From Takakia lepidozioides (Eukaryota; Streptophyta; Takakiopsida; Takakiales; Takakiaceae), in NCBI GenBank assembly GCA_030704615.1, contig CM060733.1, forward strand, positions 1,242,001 through 1,306,000: DNA of 64,000 nucleotides. The letters run 5' to 3'. Both the position numbers and the translations under genes were made by a program. Positions 23,794-36,319 of this stretch are shown one piece after another. The notes below the pieces were generated by a model that saw only the letters and a program-made list of their open reading frames with translations, was not told the origin of the DNA and did no database searches. Positions within the stretch are counted from its first letter, which is position 1. The number at the start of each line of letters is the position of its first letter.

Positions 23794-26430
23794 ATGGCGG
23801 AAGCTGGAAGTCCGGCCAGCCAAGATAGTCCCCACTCTGACAATCAGGGTGGTGATCATGGTGATCGCGATAATTCGAGTGTGCGAGAGCAGGATCGTTT
23901 CCTGCCAATTGCAAATATCAGCCGGATCATGAAGAAGGCGCTCCCGGCAAATGCCAAGATTGCGAAGGATGCTAAGGAGACTGTGCAGGAGTGTGTCTCA
24001 GAGTTCATCAGCTTCATAACCAGCGAGTATGCACACACCACAATTTTCGCTGCATTTCCAAAGTTGCAATGATCTCAAAATGTCCACCCGGCAAACTTGA
24101 GCATGATAGTTTTATAGTCGGTTGATATATTTTCGCTTGCAACGTCCATCCAGTCGTCTACTGCTTTGATAAGTCCCCTTTGGAAGTAGGTGACAGGCGA
24201 TGTAGAGTGGTGCATTTTTCTCCCCACTAGATCATCTGCACCAGTCGTGCGCAGCTCTCACAGTTTACTTTGACCAAATATCAGAGCTAGTGACAAGTGT
24301 CAGAGAGAGAAAAGGAAGACAATCAACGGAGACGATCTTCTATGGGCCATGAGCACCTTAGGGTTTGAAGACTATGTGGAGCCTTTGAAGTTGTACCTAC
24401 ACAAGTATCGAGAGGTGTGTTATCGTTTCCATGCATCTGGTATCGTCTGATTTTAGAAACGTCCTAGCGAGATGTAAAGGCCCCTTCCTTTCCATATAAC
24501 GCTGACCTCTTGTAAGAGGTAGATGTTACGGGCTCATGTTTTTGTGCCATCATGTACATGAGAGGGTCTTTCATCTGTATTTTGCTTCATCTATGTATGG
24601 GATGCCTAATTTTATTCCTGAAATATTCCAGTTCCAGCCTTTAGCAGCATGTTCAGTTGGAGGGTTGGAAAGGTTCTCTTGAATATTGAATAGCTGACAT
24701 TCTAAATGCTTTGTCTGTTGTGTCTATGTGACTCACCTGGACTTCCCTTCTCTAGACTGAGGTGAGTGCCAGCCATTCTGCAACATGACATATGTTTATG
24801 TTCAGGCCTTTATGTTTTGTTCCTCTTCATGGTGTCATGATATTAACTTGAATTTTGGATTTCTCTCAGTTGATGTGCTGCTTGAATTTAGTTGGCAGTA
24901 AAAGACCTTGTGTTTGGACCATCATGTCCCTTACAAGAAAATCTTTTTACAATAGAATTTTACTGCAACTCTACTTTTCGTAATGTTTGACGCTCACCAG
25001 TCTATTCCTTGGAATGTGTGGCTTACTGGGGACACATGTTGGTTATGTGTGGCTTTCTTCTAAACCTTTGGTACGTAGGGGGATAAGGGCTCGACACTGA
25101 ACAAAAGCGGGGGAGAACCGTCTTCTGGAAAAAAGGAAGGAGGTGGCATGGCAATGTCACCGGGTGCTCAGGTGACACTCATAACCTTAACAAACACATC
25201 GAGATGAATGGCAGGATGCATATGCTTGACACGTATCAACTTCGTTGGATTTTACATAATGCTCTTTTCAACGTTGATGGATCTGTTTGCTGGTGCAGAT
25301 GGGGCAGTCTGGCGCATACCATCAATATATGCAACAGCAGGTTTGCTGACTTGGATATGCCCCTTGTCAGTGGTTGTTTGTTGCAAATGCTAGTGGGCAA
25401 GACATAGCCAGTTCTTGACGCGCTCAATAGATGTACTACCTTGGTTAAATGGAAGCCACATCGGTCTCTTGAGCTCAGCTTGAAGAATATCAAGTCTCAC
25501 CCATTCTACTTAGAGTAGAGGAATAAGAGAAGAAGAGTTGAGGAATATGGGTACTCAATAGCTAGTGTGACCTTGCAGTATGGTGTGTTTAGTGTTTTTG
25601 CACAAGTGGCTGCCTATTATGGGGCTTGTGAGGAACATGCTGGCAGCAGAATGGTGATTGTCACCATGAATGTGATGGTTAGTCAGTGGCTGTAATTTGG
25701 TCCAAGGAGCAGTTGGTATATGTGGAGTGAGAACTTGGCATGGACTCCATAAGCACATTTGACGAATCATGCTGCATATGATAGACACAGATCCTGCGTC
25801 TTGTTGTAGTCTGGGCCTACACACTCTGTAGATACTTTCATGGGAGCTTTACACTTTGCTTGTGGTGGTGTACTGCTTGCAGATGATGGCCCCAGGCAAT
25901 TATCAGGTACCTCATTACTAGTATCACCAACTTCTGTTTCTGTCTCTGCCATACCTGGAGGTCCGTTCTCCAAGCCTTTTCTTTGGTAGCTGGTCGATGC
26001 TGATTTCCTAAATGCCTCGTGCAATATTCTGTACTGAGTAGAATTTTATGGAAAGCTTTCTTTAATTCAAATGTAGTGAGTGGCTGGTTCTTTCCATAAA
26101 CTACAGTACATTTGAGTACGTTTGAAGCTTTTAATTTGTGCGTAGGGAGTATTTTTGTATGTGAAATGACCATTAATTTGGATTACCTGGGCTTTATACC
26201 TGCAATGTTGCACAGTTGAGCAGAATGAATCACAGGAAATTTGCATCTCTGGGAGTGTTCTGCTCGATGTCTGCTATGTAATGATGTTACTGGACGCTTG
26301 CAAGCTTGGATTGTAATCCTAACTTCTCAACATAAGAAACTAAGTGACTGTTCTTTTTGGCTGTGTGATGTTTTTGGATTTACAGATGCAGCAACAGATG
26401 GTAGCAGCACCTGGACACCAACAATTGTAA
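23794..26430 (+). CDS. NF-YB: NF-YB (HAP3/CBF-A) subunit of the CCAAT-binding NF-Y complex
   Basis: Histone-fold subunit that pairs with NF-YC and, with NF-YA, binds CCAAT promoters in the nucleus. Five exons with matching phase: 23794-24026, 24285-24414, 25079-25171, 25299-25340, 26386-26430; 543 nt, 180 codons plus TAA. The N-terminus is acidic and Ser/Asp-rich (about 1-32). The conserved core starts [20 protein letters not shown] (about 33-52) and runs through [37 protein letters not shown] and [14 protein letters not shown] (to about 121). The core is of the non-LEC1 class, because the position that is Asp in LEC1/L1L proteins is Lys here ([10 protein letters not shown]). The short C-terminus is Gly/Ser/Lys-rich, then Gln-rich across the two small last exons, which repeat MQQQ on both sides of the last intron. 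Length is typical of plant NF-YB. The 1-kb last intron contains unassigned open frames. Confidence 0.95.
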
Positions 26431-28830
26431 ATCTGTGTAAAGCATTCAAATGTAGCTCTAGAGCAGTTTCAGATCTAGTCAGATAAGTTGTAGAGGATCC
26501 CTTATTTCCAACAAATAAGAGGAACGGTTAGTTTTTTGTGAGGAGTAAGTAGGGTACATACAGGGGAGAGGCTGGCACTCTAAACCTTGTTCAGACCTCA
26601 AAATCTTACCTGTGTTGCTTTCACTTGAATTCTGTCTTCTACTAACCTTTGGAGAGACTTTTTGAGCTTTTGTGGTCCTCACCCCAGACAGCTCCGACCA
26701 TTGTGTCATGAATTTGTCGGCACTTTTTCACTATATTGCTGATGTCAACTGCGGAAACTGTACAATCTATGTAAGAGGAAGGAAGTCACCTTGTAGCTTA
26801 TTTCCTTGAACAAGTGGGTTTTTAATCTATGTACTTGGCTCGTTTGCAGCCAAGCTATTATCTCCACAGGGTAGTGAGGTAAAATTTCTGTAACTAATTT
26901 GTGGAAAGGCTGTGAAGTGAAATGTGTGGCACTGCTTCAGATACTTCAGCCTTGCTTGTATGTGAGCCACAGGGAAGAAGGGGGAGAAGGGAGGCTGCAG
27001 GAAGACATGCAGGAGTAGTCATTAAACTTCTCTTGCTAGCTTGGCAGAGAGAACTGAGAAGTTGTTGTTTTTTGAGTTGTTGTGCTCATTGCGGTTGTGT
27101 TTTCATGTTGTGAAATCATTTTCAAAAGTCTTTCCCAAGTTGTTCCAAGTATTAAATATGATCACCTGGGAGTATTTTTGGCCCCACTTGTTTCATTCAA
27201 AGGCACATGAGCAGCGTAGATCTCTGCAGCAACTTTGCAACAAGCTTCAGGTGCCATTATGTTGTACAATCTGCTTGGATTCTTAGCTGTCTTTAGCTTT
27301 GGCTACAGGGATTGATTAGAATGATATCAGTGGTTAGTGCATATTTGAGTAGGAGGTCCTGGTGCTGTAGGTGGAAGAGTAGTTGTGCAGCTTTTAATAT
27401 CAAAAGGTTACAGGTTCAAGCTGTAGGTGTTTGTAAGACTCAGCAGGCATGCTGAACAGAATGTAATTGACCTACTACTTGTAGTAAATGTGTGGTAATC
27501 TTGTGGCTTTTGAGGAGGTTGAGGAGAGACATTACCACAGACCTTGCTGCCTGTTTGTGTAGCTCAGAGTGCATATCTTTTCTGATTGTGTGGGTATGAT
27601 TGCAAATGAAGTCAGTTTCTTCAGTTCAATCTCCTTCAGTTGGGAATCTGTGTCATACACTTGAGAAAACCTGAAATGTTCACCCAGCGTACTAAATCGT
27701 CCCATCATTTGGAATGAAACCAGAAACTTGCGGTTTTACATCAGAGATGTGCTTTACGGACTCTCAGCGACATAATTATAAGGAAGCGGTCACGACATGT
27801 GAAGTGATGTATGGAGTGCGATCAATAAACACTGGCAGCTTGTGAAGAACCATCGGCTCCTATAGAACCGATCGACATCCTATACTCGACTCCCCCACTA
27901 TTCAGGCAAAAAGCAAGGCTCCACTTGCATGGCTGATGTGCTCTAGGTGCCCAAAAAACACATCACCATCTGGAAGTGTGACTTGTTCGCCATATTGTGA
28001 ATAAGGGCCCCAGGTTTGTGTCAGGTGTGAAGATTAGAGGGTGGTCCAGGAATTAAAAAGCGGGGGCATATAGTAAGTTATATAGCGATTTGAATAAATA
28101 TCTGTTGTTTAAGGGGTGAGCATCCCCACCGGTGTCCCAAAATGCCACGGCAAGGGTATTCGAGCCCCGGCCATGGTATCCGCACCCGCGGGCCCGTACT
28201 TTGGTGCAGGATACGGGGCCCTCGAGAGACTAAAAAGCACGCCTGCGTGCATTTATGGCGTGATGGTAAGGCAGCGTCTGCCAGGTGGTCCCTCCAGAGC
28301 AAGGCACGTCAGAAAAAATGACATGTGCAGGGTAGTTTGATGGGGTTGCCACTAGGGGAGGGGAGTGTTCGAGGCCGCTTGCCTTTACCATTGTAGTGTT
28401 GTTTAGTGTACCCCCGGTGGAGAAAGAAGATGATAGAAAGACGACAGATATTAAATGGCGGATGGCGCTCTTCTTACACCTGTCCGGCCAGGTTATGCCT
28501 TGACATCCTACTTGTTCACGGCCTACCCATCAATACCCAGCCGCCTACCTCCCCATCCATATCACCATCTATTTTATCAAATTCACATACTGCCATGATC
28601 GTTACCCCACCTCCTCCATTTTAGAAAAACGACAAAAGTATGCACCACTTATCCTTGCTCTCCGTCGTAAGGGCTGGAGCACCGGCCCCCTCTATGTTAT
28701 TACGGCCGGCACTCGAGGAGGTATCCACAATGCTAGCATAGCGGCACTACATGATAACTTCCATATCCCGATATCCCCTATCCACAAATGCTTGAAGTGC
28801 ATTTACCCTTCCTAGTGTCCATTGGACACC
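26431..28830. other. Intergenic region after NF-YB, no gene recognised
   Basis: AT-rich sequence with only short open frames on both strands. A tRNA-like segment at about 27.36-27.43 kb (GGTGGAAGAGTAGTTGTGCA followed by AGGTTACAGGTTCAAGC) may be the head of another old SINE. 28.1-28.3 kb is GC-richer but shows nothing I recognise. Confidence 0.4.
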
Positions 28831-28834
28831 CGCA

Positions 28835-28935
28835 TTACTTATAGGGCCCACCCCCGAAAGGGGCCAGTAGCCGCAAGGCGAAGTGGCTCTTAGTTACGCC
28901 GGCCTCGGCCGGAGTCTTCTCTCTCTCTCTTTGGC
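28835..28935 (+). repeat. SINE-tail repeat (family C), copy
   Basis: It begins GGGCCCACCCCCGAAAGGGG, passes through AAGGCGAAGTGGCTCTTAG and ends in the palindromic GCCGGCCTCGGCC plus CT repeats. The same order is seen at about 40385-40480 (+) and 60503-60592 (-). Partial copies occur near 32.03-32.06 (-) and 32.76-32.79 kb (+). Confidence 0.75.
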
Positions 28936-28979
28936 AGATGGTTTGGGCGCCAATTTGGGTAGTTAGAGTAAAGGTGTCA

Positions 28980-29165
28980 AGTGGTGGGAGTAGGGGTGAT
29001 TAGGGTATGACATGTGTCGGGTCTAAGCGGCCTTCTAGAAGGCTCCACAACCGCTTGACGAGGTCGGGCCCACCGCCCTGAAAGGCTATATAAGGAAGGT
29101 GAATGCCCTCCTCTTTACTACTCTAGTATCTATAAGTAAGTACCTTACTTACTACTCATGGGTGG
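28980..29165 (+). promoter_or_regulatory. TATA-bearing, LTR-like segment
   Basis: It contains CCACAACCGCTTGA, then a CTATATAAGG TATA box and a TACTACTCTAGTATC stretch. A diverged segment with the same order of CCACAACCGCTTGA, TTATATAAAG and a TACTACTTACT-like stretch lies inverted at about 33.17-33.34 kb. These could be remnants of LTRs or of another Pol II element. No primer-binding site or coding region links them. Confidence 0.3.
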
Positions 29166-29169
29166 GTTC

Positions 29170-29675
29170 TATAGACACAGGGCCCCAAAAAAAAACGTAA
29201 ACATGATTCATAGATATATTAATTAATATGGACAGTAGAGTAAGCTGTAAGTCCCCCCAATACCTTACACGACGTGCTACTGCAAAGATTGAGACATAGC
29301 TCTTAACATGTTTGTCCCACGTGGGATAACCTCTATCGAGGCTGTTCCACTCTTGAAAGAAACAAATTTCTACAAGTCTTTCGTTTCCAAGGTATTGCTT
29401 AATTGATGAAGGTACCAAGTTTAGACAGCAACAGGGTACTTGTCTGTTTGGAAGACTCTGAGACAAACAAGCGTGGATCTCGGAGGTATTCAAACAACAC
29501 CTCAGTTGACAACGTCATCCTCACCATGTCCCCTTCACGCGCCACCTCGGCAAGTGTGCGGTGTTGCCCCGGCACAAATATCACCTAAATATACAAAGAT
29601 TTATGGCGACAACATCTAATACTGACCTTAGTAAGCTAATTAGTATAGAGCTAATGATCATTCAAGATTTTTTGT
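29170..29675. other. No feature recognised
   Basis: AT-rich sequence with short open frames on both strands (about 60-110 codons) and no recognisable domain. Confidence 0.3.
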
Positions 29676-29679
29676 TTTT

Positions 29680-29885
29680 GGTTTTTTTTTTTTTTTTCCC
29701 ACGTAAACCAACCCCAGCAACTAGGCCTTGAGGGGGGAAATAAATCCACTTTTTGAGCTATGGAGGCATTACAGGGGCAGAGGCCCAGCCCAAAGACAGA
29801 GAGCCAGATGACAGGGGGTTTGAACCCCAGACCCACAGGCCAATACCCGAGTGGCTTACCACCGAGCCACAGCCCTCTTGTGTTT
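29680..29885 (-). mobile_element. tRNA-derived SINE, family B, with poly(A) end
   Basis: Read on minus, it starts near GTGGCTCGGTGGTAAGCCAC (A box), has GGGGTTCAAACCCC (B box) about 35 nt later, and ends GTTTACGTGGG followed by a run of about 16 A. tRNA-like promoter plus poly(A) tail is the hallmark of a SINE. No second copy was found in this window. Confidence 0.75.
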
Positions 29886-29889
29886 TTCT

Positions 29890-32800
29890 TTTCCTTTTGA
29901 AGTATGATTCACAATGGTATCTTTATTCGAGCAATTAATGTACATGTGAACTCAAGTTTGTGGGTGGATGTCTTGTTCATTGGACAATGTTTTGAAAATC
30001 AGAACTCGATGCAGGGGATCATCAGAATGACGGGGATCATAAAGCTAATTTTGGCAAGAGATATAGTGCTAGTTGGCATGAGCGCCACTATGGGGCACAT
30101 ACGCCATGAAGGGTGCCTCTACCTTTGTTGTTGCCGCATAAATATAAGCAGACAACCCAGTTGTAATGGGCACCTACCAGTGTTTCTCTCTTTCTTGTTC
30201 TTGTTTTCTTTTGTCCATTAACTTCTTCAAACTTTCTATGGATGTCATAAAGTACCATTTCATTTCTCTCCTCTTAGACAATAAGCTCAAGTGCTATAAA
30301 AAATGAAAACTACAAATCTAGACTTTTAAGTCAATTATATGGCGGTGTAGCATAAATTGGAAATCCTCCAACTGGAATTCTTCAAAAAGAAGTTGTGGAT
30401 CCCATACCCGAGTTGTTGCATGACCCAATCAAGCGGCTAGTCAAGTGGAAAGTATTGTTGTTAACATCATACCTAACAGCTGCATCATCAACATATACGA
30501 CAAAGGAGATTGCATCCCCGACACATCGATCACCACGACTTTAATTCTCTAGCCATTTTGCACAATTTCTCTTTTAAGTGAGTGCAAGATATTGTTTGGA
30601 TCTAAGCTCAACATTGTAGGTCCATGTGAGTTTGATGGGCTTCTTTCCATCCCTTTGCTGATTAGATCAGTGATAATACTAAAAGGGAACAGTGTCGATG
30701 GCACGCAGTATACTGTTCCAGCGGTGTCAACTAAAATGTACAAAGTGTGTTGTTTAATGTGTAATGTTGTGAGATTAAGAGCATAGAAGATTCTTAAAAG
30801 CTACATCCTTCGATTATTCTGTCAACTTTAACTTCACAGCTTTAGGCCAAATCATGTAAAACTAATATCTTGGAGTCATAGATAACAGATGGCGCCCTCT
30901 CCTACTTTGCATATTGTTCAGTGTAAGATGACCCCGCAAGTATGAGTACATTGCAGTGGTAAGCCAACTTTGATGGAGGCAGACGATTTCTTCGATTCAG
31001 CCTCTTTGGAAGAGACATATTTCCCTTAGTTTGATGATGTTCAACATAAGAAGTTTCGAGCATAACAATGGCAGACATGTTGCAATGGTGGCAGACGACT
31101 TCAGATTTTATTCCTATTATTTTACAAATAGAGGTGTACATTTTCCATGATTCAATTGATGGAAATACACACAATTTCTTTGCTAGATCAAGAGCCTCTT
31201 TCTTTATTGGCAGCTTACATGCACATAGCATTGACCATTAGGCAATTATTTGAGTAATTATAGTTGCTTTTAGACTGCTTGAGTCTGACTCCTTCTTTGT
31301 GGTTTTTTCTCTCTTTCTTGTTTCTTGTACTTTCCTTTTGTCCCATAAGCTCTTTGAGTTTCTCCAGATCTCGTCATAGGTTCCATTTCAATTCATTTCT
31401 TCTTCCTTAGTTATTTTCTTTATGGGGTGGGTACATTAAGGATCTCTTGAAAGGACATCGATTGCAATTGCACGTCGTCATCTATATAGACCTAAAATTC
31501 CCATTCTAAAAACTTGCAGGATACAACTAGATGTGGACAATTGTAGTCATAATTTTGCAATAGGTGTGTGAGACAACAATGGAGAAAACGACGTTGGCAC
31601 ATCATGAGTTTTTGCAAAAAAAAAACTGAAGTTGAAAAATAATGTCAATTTCCTTATGATTACTCGATTCTAAGACCTACATCTTGCTACTACCTCTATT
31701 GAAGTCATACCACTATATTACGCACTATATCTTAGTGTGTGAAGAACATTATAATTTATCAATATGACCAAAAGGACAGACTTCAAGTGGAGAGTAGGCT
31801 TGCAATATGCACGAGGAAGAAGGGGTAGCTTCTAAACGTCCTACCTTAGGCGTGGGGCCTAGCAAAGACTATCATCTCTTGGAATATTTTCACCCTTTGT
31901 TGGCACTTAATGAAGTAGTGCCAAATAATAGAGATATATTTTATAATATCTCTATATTTTATATGACAATATACTTCTCCATAGAAGTATTGTATCAATG
32001 TACCTTCACGATGGTACAAAAGGGAGAGAGAGGTACTCCGACCATGGCACCTTGTGGCCCCTTTCGGAGGTGGGTCCTATATTCACGATGGTAAGTATTT
32101 CTATTGGAGTAAGCAAGCGGATTGCATGCTACAACTCACCTCCATGACGCGGTATAGGAGGTGACAGTACTTGTGGAGGTGGTGGGTTGCAGAGTGGGAA
32201 ACAAGGTCATTACGATGTTGTCAAGGAAAATTCAAGGGAATCAACTACCTAACAACAGCTGCAGTTTTCATCACATAGATGCAATGCACTATGTCAAAGT
32301 TTGTTGCTTCCTAATGAAAGTTGAAACAACCACAAATGATGTGCTTCGCATTTTCTTCCAATATCAGTCCAAAACTAATCTTATCAATATTTTTGATAGT
32401 GACACGGCTCTGCGTGACCTTGTTGACTTTAATACTAGTTCTATGGGTGAATTATATTGCAATTATATTCCAATGCATTTTGGCACAATTAACACTTTTA
32501 ATGTATCTATCATGTGAAATATATAAAGTATGAGTGTGATTTTCTCTCAAACAATAGCTTTATGTTCTTCTTTCTTTCACGTGATTTTGATCCCATGCAT
32601 CCTGTTCCGATTTTTGAAACATTGTCAAGTCAAGTGAAGAAGACGTCAACCCGTTCCCACAAAAACTGAATGTGAAGGATAGACATAGGGTTCAACTTAA
32701 ATAAGCTCATTAACAAAATATTTGTAATCTCTATGATAAATGTAGTGATATTGATAAGGGCCCACCCCTGAAAAGGAGTAGTAGCCGCCATTTCCAAATA

Positions 32801-33160
32801 TGGTGGATGGATTGGTCGATAAAGCACAATTATCACCCTAAGGTTTATCCAAGCTGTTTTTGTAAGTACATTCATATCATGAAACTATCGGCTGCATGGA
32901 AGTAATTATAAATTCCACCTCTCATATTATAAGATGTCATTCTTACCAATAGAGCACATGCAAAAAATTTATAATATAAATTGATCTTTTAATGGATATA
33001 CGAGTTAAAATGGATAATATTGGATCTGTTTAAGCCTGGCCAGCTGTCTCTTAGGCGCTAGGCTTATTCAATTCTATTTATCAATATAGCTATGGTCCAT
33101 GATGTTTGCGTTTTTGTTTCTTTTTTGGGGGGGGGACTTGCCTGTGGCAGAGCCCACTAA
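29890..33160. other. AT-rich intergenic region with decayed repeats
   Basis: Only short open frames without recognisable domains. It includes two partial family C SINE-tail fragments, at about 32.03-32.06 kb on minus and 32.755-32.79 kb on plus. Confidence 0.35.
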
Positions 33161-33169
33161 AGTAGGTAT

Positions 33170-33340
33170 GTAAGGCTAGTAATAGGGGTATAGTGTATTT
33201 GGGTGGTAGGTTGAGATTATCTTTCAAACCTTGGATATTATGGGTATGAGCACCGCCCTAGGTACTAACATAGTAAGTAGTACGAGGTAGGGAGAGCATA
33301 GCGCTCCTCCTTTATATAAGCCATCAAGCGGTTGTGGACC
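33170..33340 (-). promoter_or_regulatory. Inverted, diverged counterpart of the 29.0-kb TATA-bearing segment
   Basis: On minus it reads CCACAACCGCTTGATGGC, TTATATAAAGGAGG, then a TACTACTTACTATG stretch, matching the order of elements at 28.98-29.16 kb in the opposite orientation. Confidence 0.3.
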
Positions 33341-33399
33341 TAATTTGGTGCCTGAACCATCCTCCATTTAATATCTGTTGCCTTCATAAATTGTTTTTG

Positions 33400-33560
33400 G
33401 AGACCCCCTTACACAAGGGTTTTATTTATTTATTTAGTCCAACTCTTTTTTATTTTTTACCTCGTATTACAGGAAGGTGGACACCTTCATGACACACCAG
33501 ACGGTGGTTTGAACCCACAACCACATCCAACGTGGTATGTGCCCATTACCCAGGGGTTAT
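33400..33560 (-). repeat. tRNA-head-like repeat fragment
   Basis: On minus there is a B-box-like GTGGGTTCAAACCACC preceded by TAATGGGCACATACCAC. This could be a third SINE type or a fragment of one. The evidence is only the B-box match. Confidence 0.35.
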
Positions 33561-33649
33561 TTCTTTAAATCCTTGTGTAGCTTACTATATACCCCCCCTT
33601 TGTAATTCCTGACCATCTTTTTTCTTTTTTCTTTTTTTGGAGAAAAGGA

Positions 33650-33875
33650 AACACCTGGGAGCGACAGCTCACAAATCAGGCCCCTTAATAGTGAGAGGAG
33701 AAAATAACCTCTTTCACAGGAACCTCGCCATGAAGGCGTAGAAATGGGACACTGCCCAAGGGAAGGGGGAGAAGAGTTATACCACACCCGTCAAGTAGCA
33801 GGATTTGACCCCATAATCATCTGGGGTGGCACTCAGTGCACTAACCAACTGAGCTACTGACTGTTGGTGACCATC
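33650..33875 (-). mobile_element. tRNA-derived SINE, family A, copy 2
   Basis: On minus: TAGCTCAGTTGGTTAGTGCA (A box), GGGGTCAAATCC (B box), CT-rich middle, GTGAAAGAGGTTATTTTCTC near the 3' end. It matches the element at 4250-4445 throughout. Confidence 0.85.
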
Positions 33876-33879
33876 TTCT

Positions 33880-35985
33880 AATGGATAGGGCTCACAAAAA
33901 CTTGGGGGGCTTCTTGGGCCCTCAACCTCATTGCTAAGAGGCTGTACAAAATTCAAATGCATTACCTATAGCACTACCTATAGTAAATTTGGAGAAATAT
34001 AGTAGTCAAGAGGGAAACTTATTTGGAATTTCTGGAAGAAAAGAAATTAAAACCCCCCAAAAAACTGAATAATGTAAGAACTTAATGCACATGTTCGTCA
34101 ATAGACAAAAATCAGGTATTGAAAGTTTAATTAAGCACTATCATCATCTATTAGCATTATCCTATTTATAATACATATATATGTGTACTATCACAACATA
34201 TAAATGAAACATTAAAAGAACAAAAAAAAATGTTCAACCTTGGTTGTTTTCCTTGAGGGGGAACCCCCCTTGAGGCCTTGAGCTAGATTTCCCATTAGAT
34301 GACCATTGACCCTTATTTGTATCATGCTCTTTTGAACTACATTTCTTCTTTTTGGGTGGTCCCTCTACGAAGTCCCCACTTTGCACCTCATGTTCTAAAC
34401 ACTTCACAGGTTTTTTCTTCTCCATAGGTAATAGTACTTCTTCTAGGTCCCCAGTGTCTTCCACATCATCCTCAACCTCACCACAGCCAGTTCTTGCCCC
34501 TGCAATAAAACGACCTTCAACAACTTCCCTTCATGTTTTATTTTTTTTTCCATTTCTGCCTAGGCACGGACGTGGCGATTTTTTTGGGGGTTAAGTGTAG
34601 AAGTGACTAGTACAATGTCCACGTGGATCCTACCCGGCTACATATATGCTATATATTGTGCAATAATATGGCAATTTCTTCATAACTTATATATATTCCC
34701 AGGCGACACATCTGAAAATGGAGGTAGAAATAGGTGGCAAAATTAGCCCATGCCCATGCCTGGACGGCCGTGACACGTGTAGGTGGTGAGATCTTGCAGG
34801 ATTCTGGTGCGATGGGGCGCCGACCCTTCCATTTAGGGCGCAATGGAACCCAGATCCCAGGCGAAAAGGGTTAGTTCCCTGGTGCTTTCTGGCATCACCT
34901 GGCTAGGGAACTGACACTTTCTCCTTCTTTTTTCTTCAAGGCCCTGTTTTAATTTGCATAGGGGTGTCGCGGGCCCATTTATTTTGGTGCTTTTAGTCTG
35001 AATATCGCCTTAAAAAGTAGGTCTGATGAGAAGGGAGATGATAGTTCACTTGCCTCATGGTTTTGGCAGAGATGCAGCCACCTAGGTGAGTGTTCGTTTT
35101 ACACTTGTGGAGAAGGGCTTGATGCAGAAGATCGTCCATGCCTGCGGAAAACATGGCCACCCAGAGATTGTGGTTAATGTAAGCTTGCAAGGAGTGCCCG
35201 CCTCGATGAACTCCATGCATGTGAAGCTTAACTTTGATACAGAGGGCAGGCTGAAACGAATACAAGCAAACTTACAATAAAACAATCAGAATTTCCCCTC
35301 AGCAGTGAGTCAACAGAGGACATAGTATCAGTCTGGCCAATGACAGATCTTGAAAAGAGAATAAATGAGCTGCCATACTACGTGGGCAAACCTCTATAAT
35401 CCCTAACACTCAAGACGGATTTAGCCGACAACAAAGGATTGAAGATCCCATTCAGACATGAGATCAGGGGGAGAAGTAATTAGAACTGAGGCAAAATAGA
35501 GATTGCAGGTCAGGTCCATCAGCCAGCAAAGGGCCTTCTGGTGTGGAAGCAGGAGGCAGTTGCTTAGCTAAATCATCAAACGATGAGTAAGGTTGAGAGG
35601 ACTTAGTCTCGCTGCGAGTAAAAGCATCCGAATTGGCATTATAAGATCCCCTTCTTGTAACAAATATCATACTTGAACATAAGTCAATGGCCACCGTGCA
35701 AGGCTGCCAGACAACTCATGAGGAGTTTTCAGAGTCTTCAAGGGGAGATGCTAAGTTTCAACAACAAAATGACATCATGCAAGTATTGCCTAAAGTGTTT
35801 AACCACAAAGATAACAACCAAGCCATCTTTAGTAGTGGTAATATGGTTATACTTATTCTTATCCAGTCACGAGAGACATATGCCACCACATGCTTCTTCC
35901 CCTCACGTTTTTTACACAAGATACCAAATCTGAGACATCATTCTATAAGATGAAAGACTATTTGATCCATAAAATGTCTATGTGA
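33880..35985. other. Intergenic, no gene recognised
   Basis: Holds short open frames only, among them a Lys/Ser-rich frame on minus at 34234-34464 and a 64-codon frame on plus at 35086-35280. Neither shows a known domain. Confidence 0.35.
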
Positions 35986-35988
35986 GTA

Positions 35989-36318
35989 CTATGATAGTAT
36001 TTTCATATTACAATTGAGTGTATTAGTCTCACATTCCATATGAGTACTTTGAATACATACAAATACACATAGTCCCCAGGGTGGAAACGCCGAACACTTG
36101 GCCGATATCCCCCATCCACGTATAGTGGCGTACCTCAATGTGTCTCGGTGTTGGGCAATAGCAAGGTTCTCAAAAGCCATAGGCATGACTTTCTTGAACA
36201 ACTCTGCCCGCTGGGCACATGCTTGTGTCCACACATCCGGATCATCAAGGTTGAGAACAATTGCAACCTCCATGCGAATAGATGCAGGCAAATCCGGCTC
36301 TAGTCCATCAGCTTTCAT
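35989..36318 (-). pseudogene. Ty3/gypsy polyprotein fragment (after the integrase core)
   Basis: An open frame on minus contains QHRDTLRYATIRG preceded by ACAQRAELFKKVMPMAFENL. This resembles the segment following the integrase core in plant Ty3/gypsy polyproteins. No catalytic core is attached and the frame degrades afterwards. The assignment is from pattern memory of this family. Confidence 0.45.
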
Positions 36319-36319
36319 A

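Noticed and set aside
23249-23914. 221-codon ORF on minus
   Set aside because: It is antisense to the NF-YB leader and first exon in GC-rich sequence, and its Pro/Ser/His-rich composition is typical of chance frames there.
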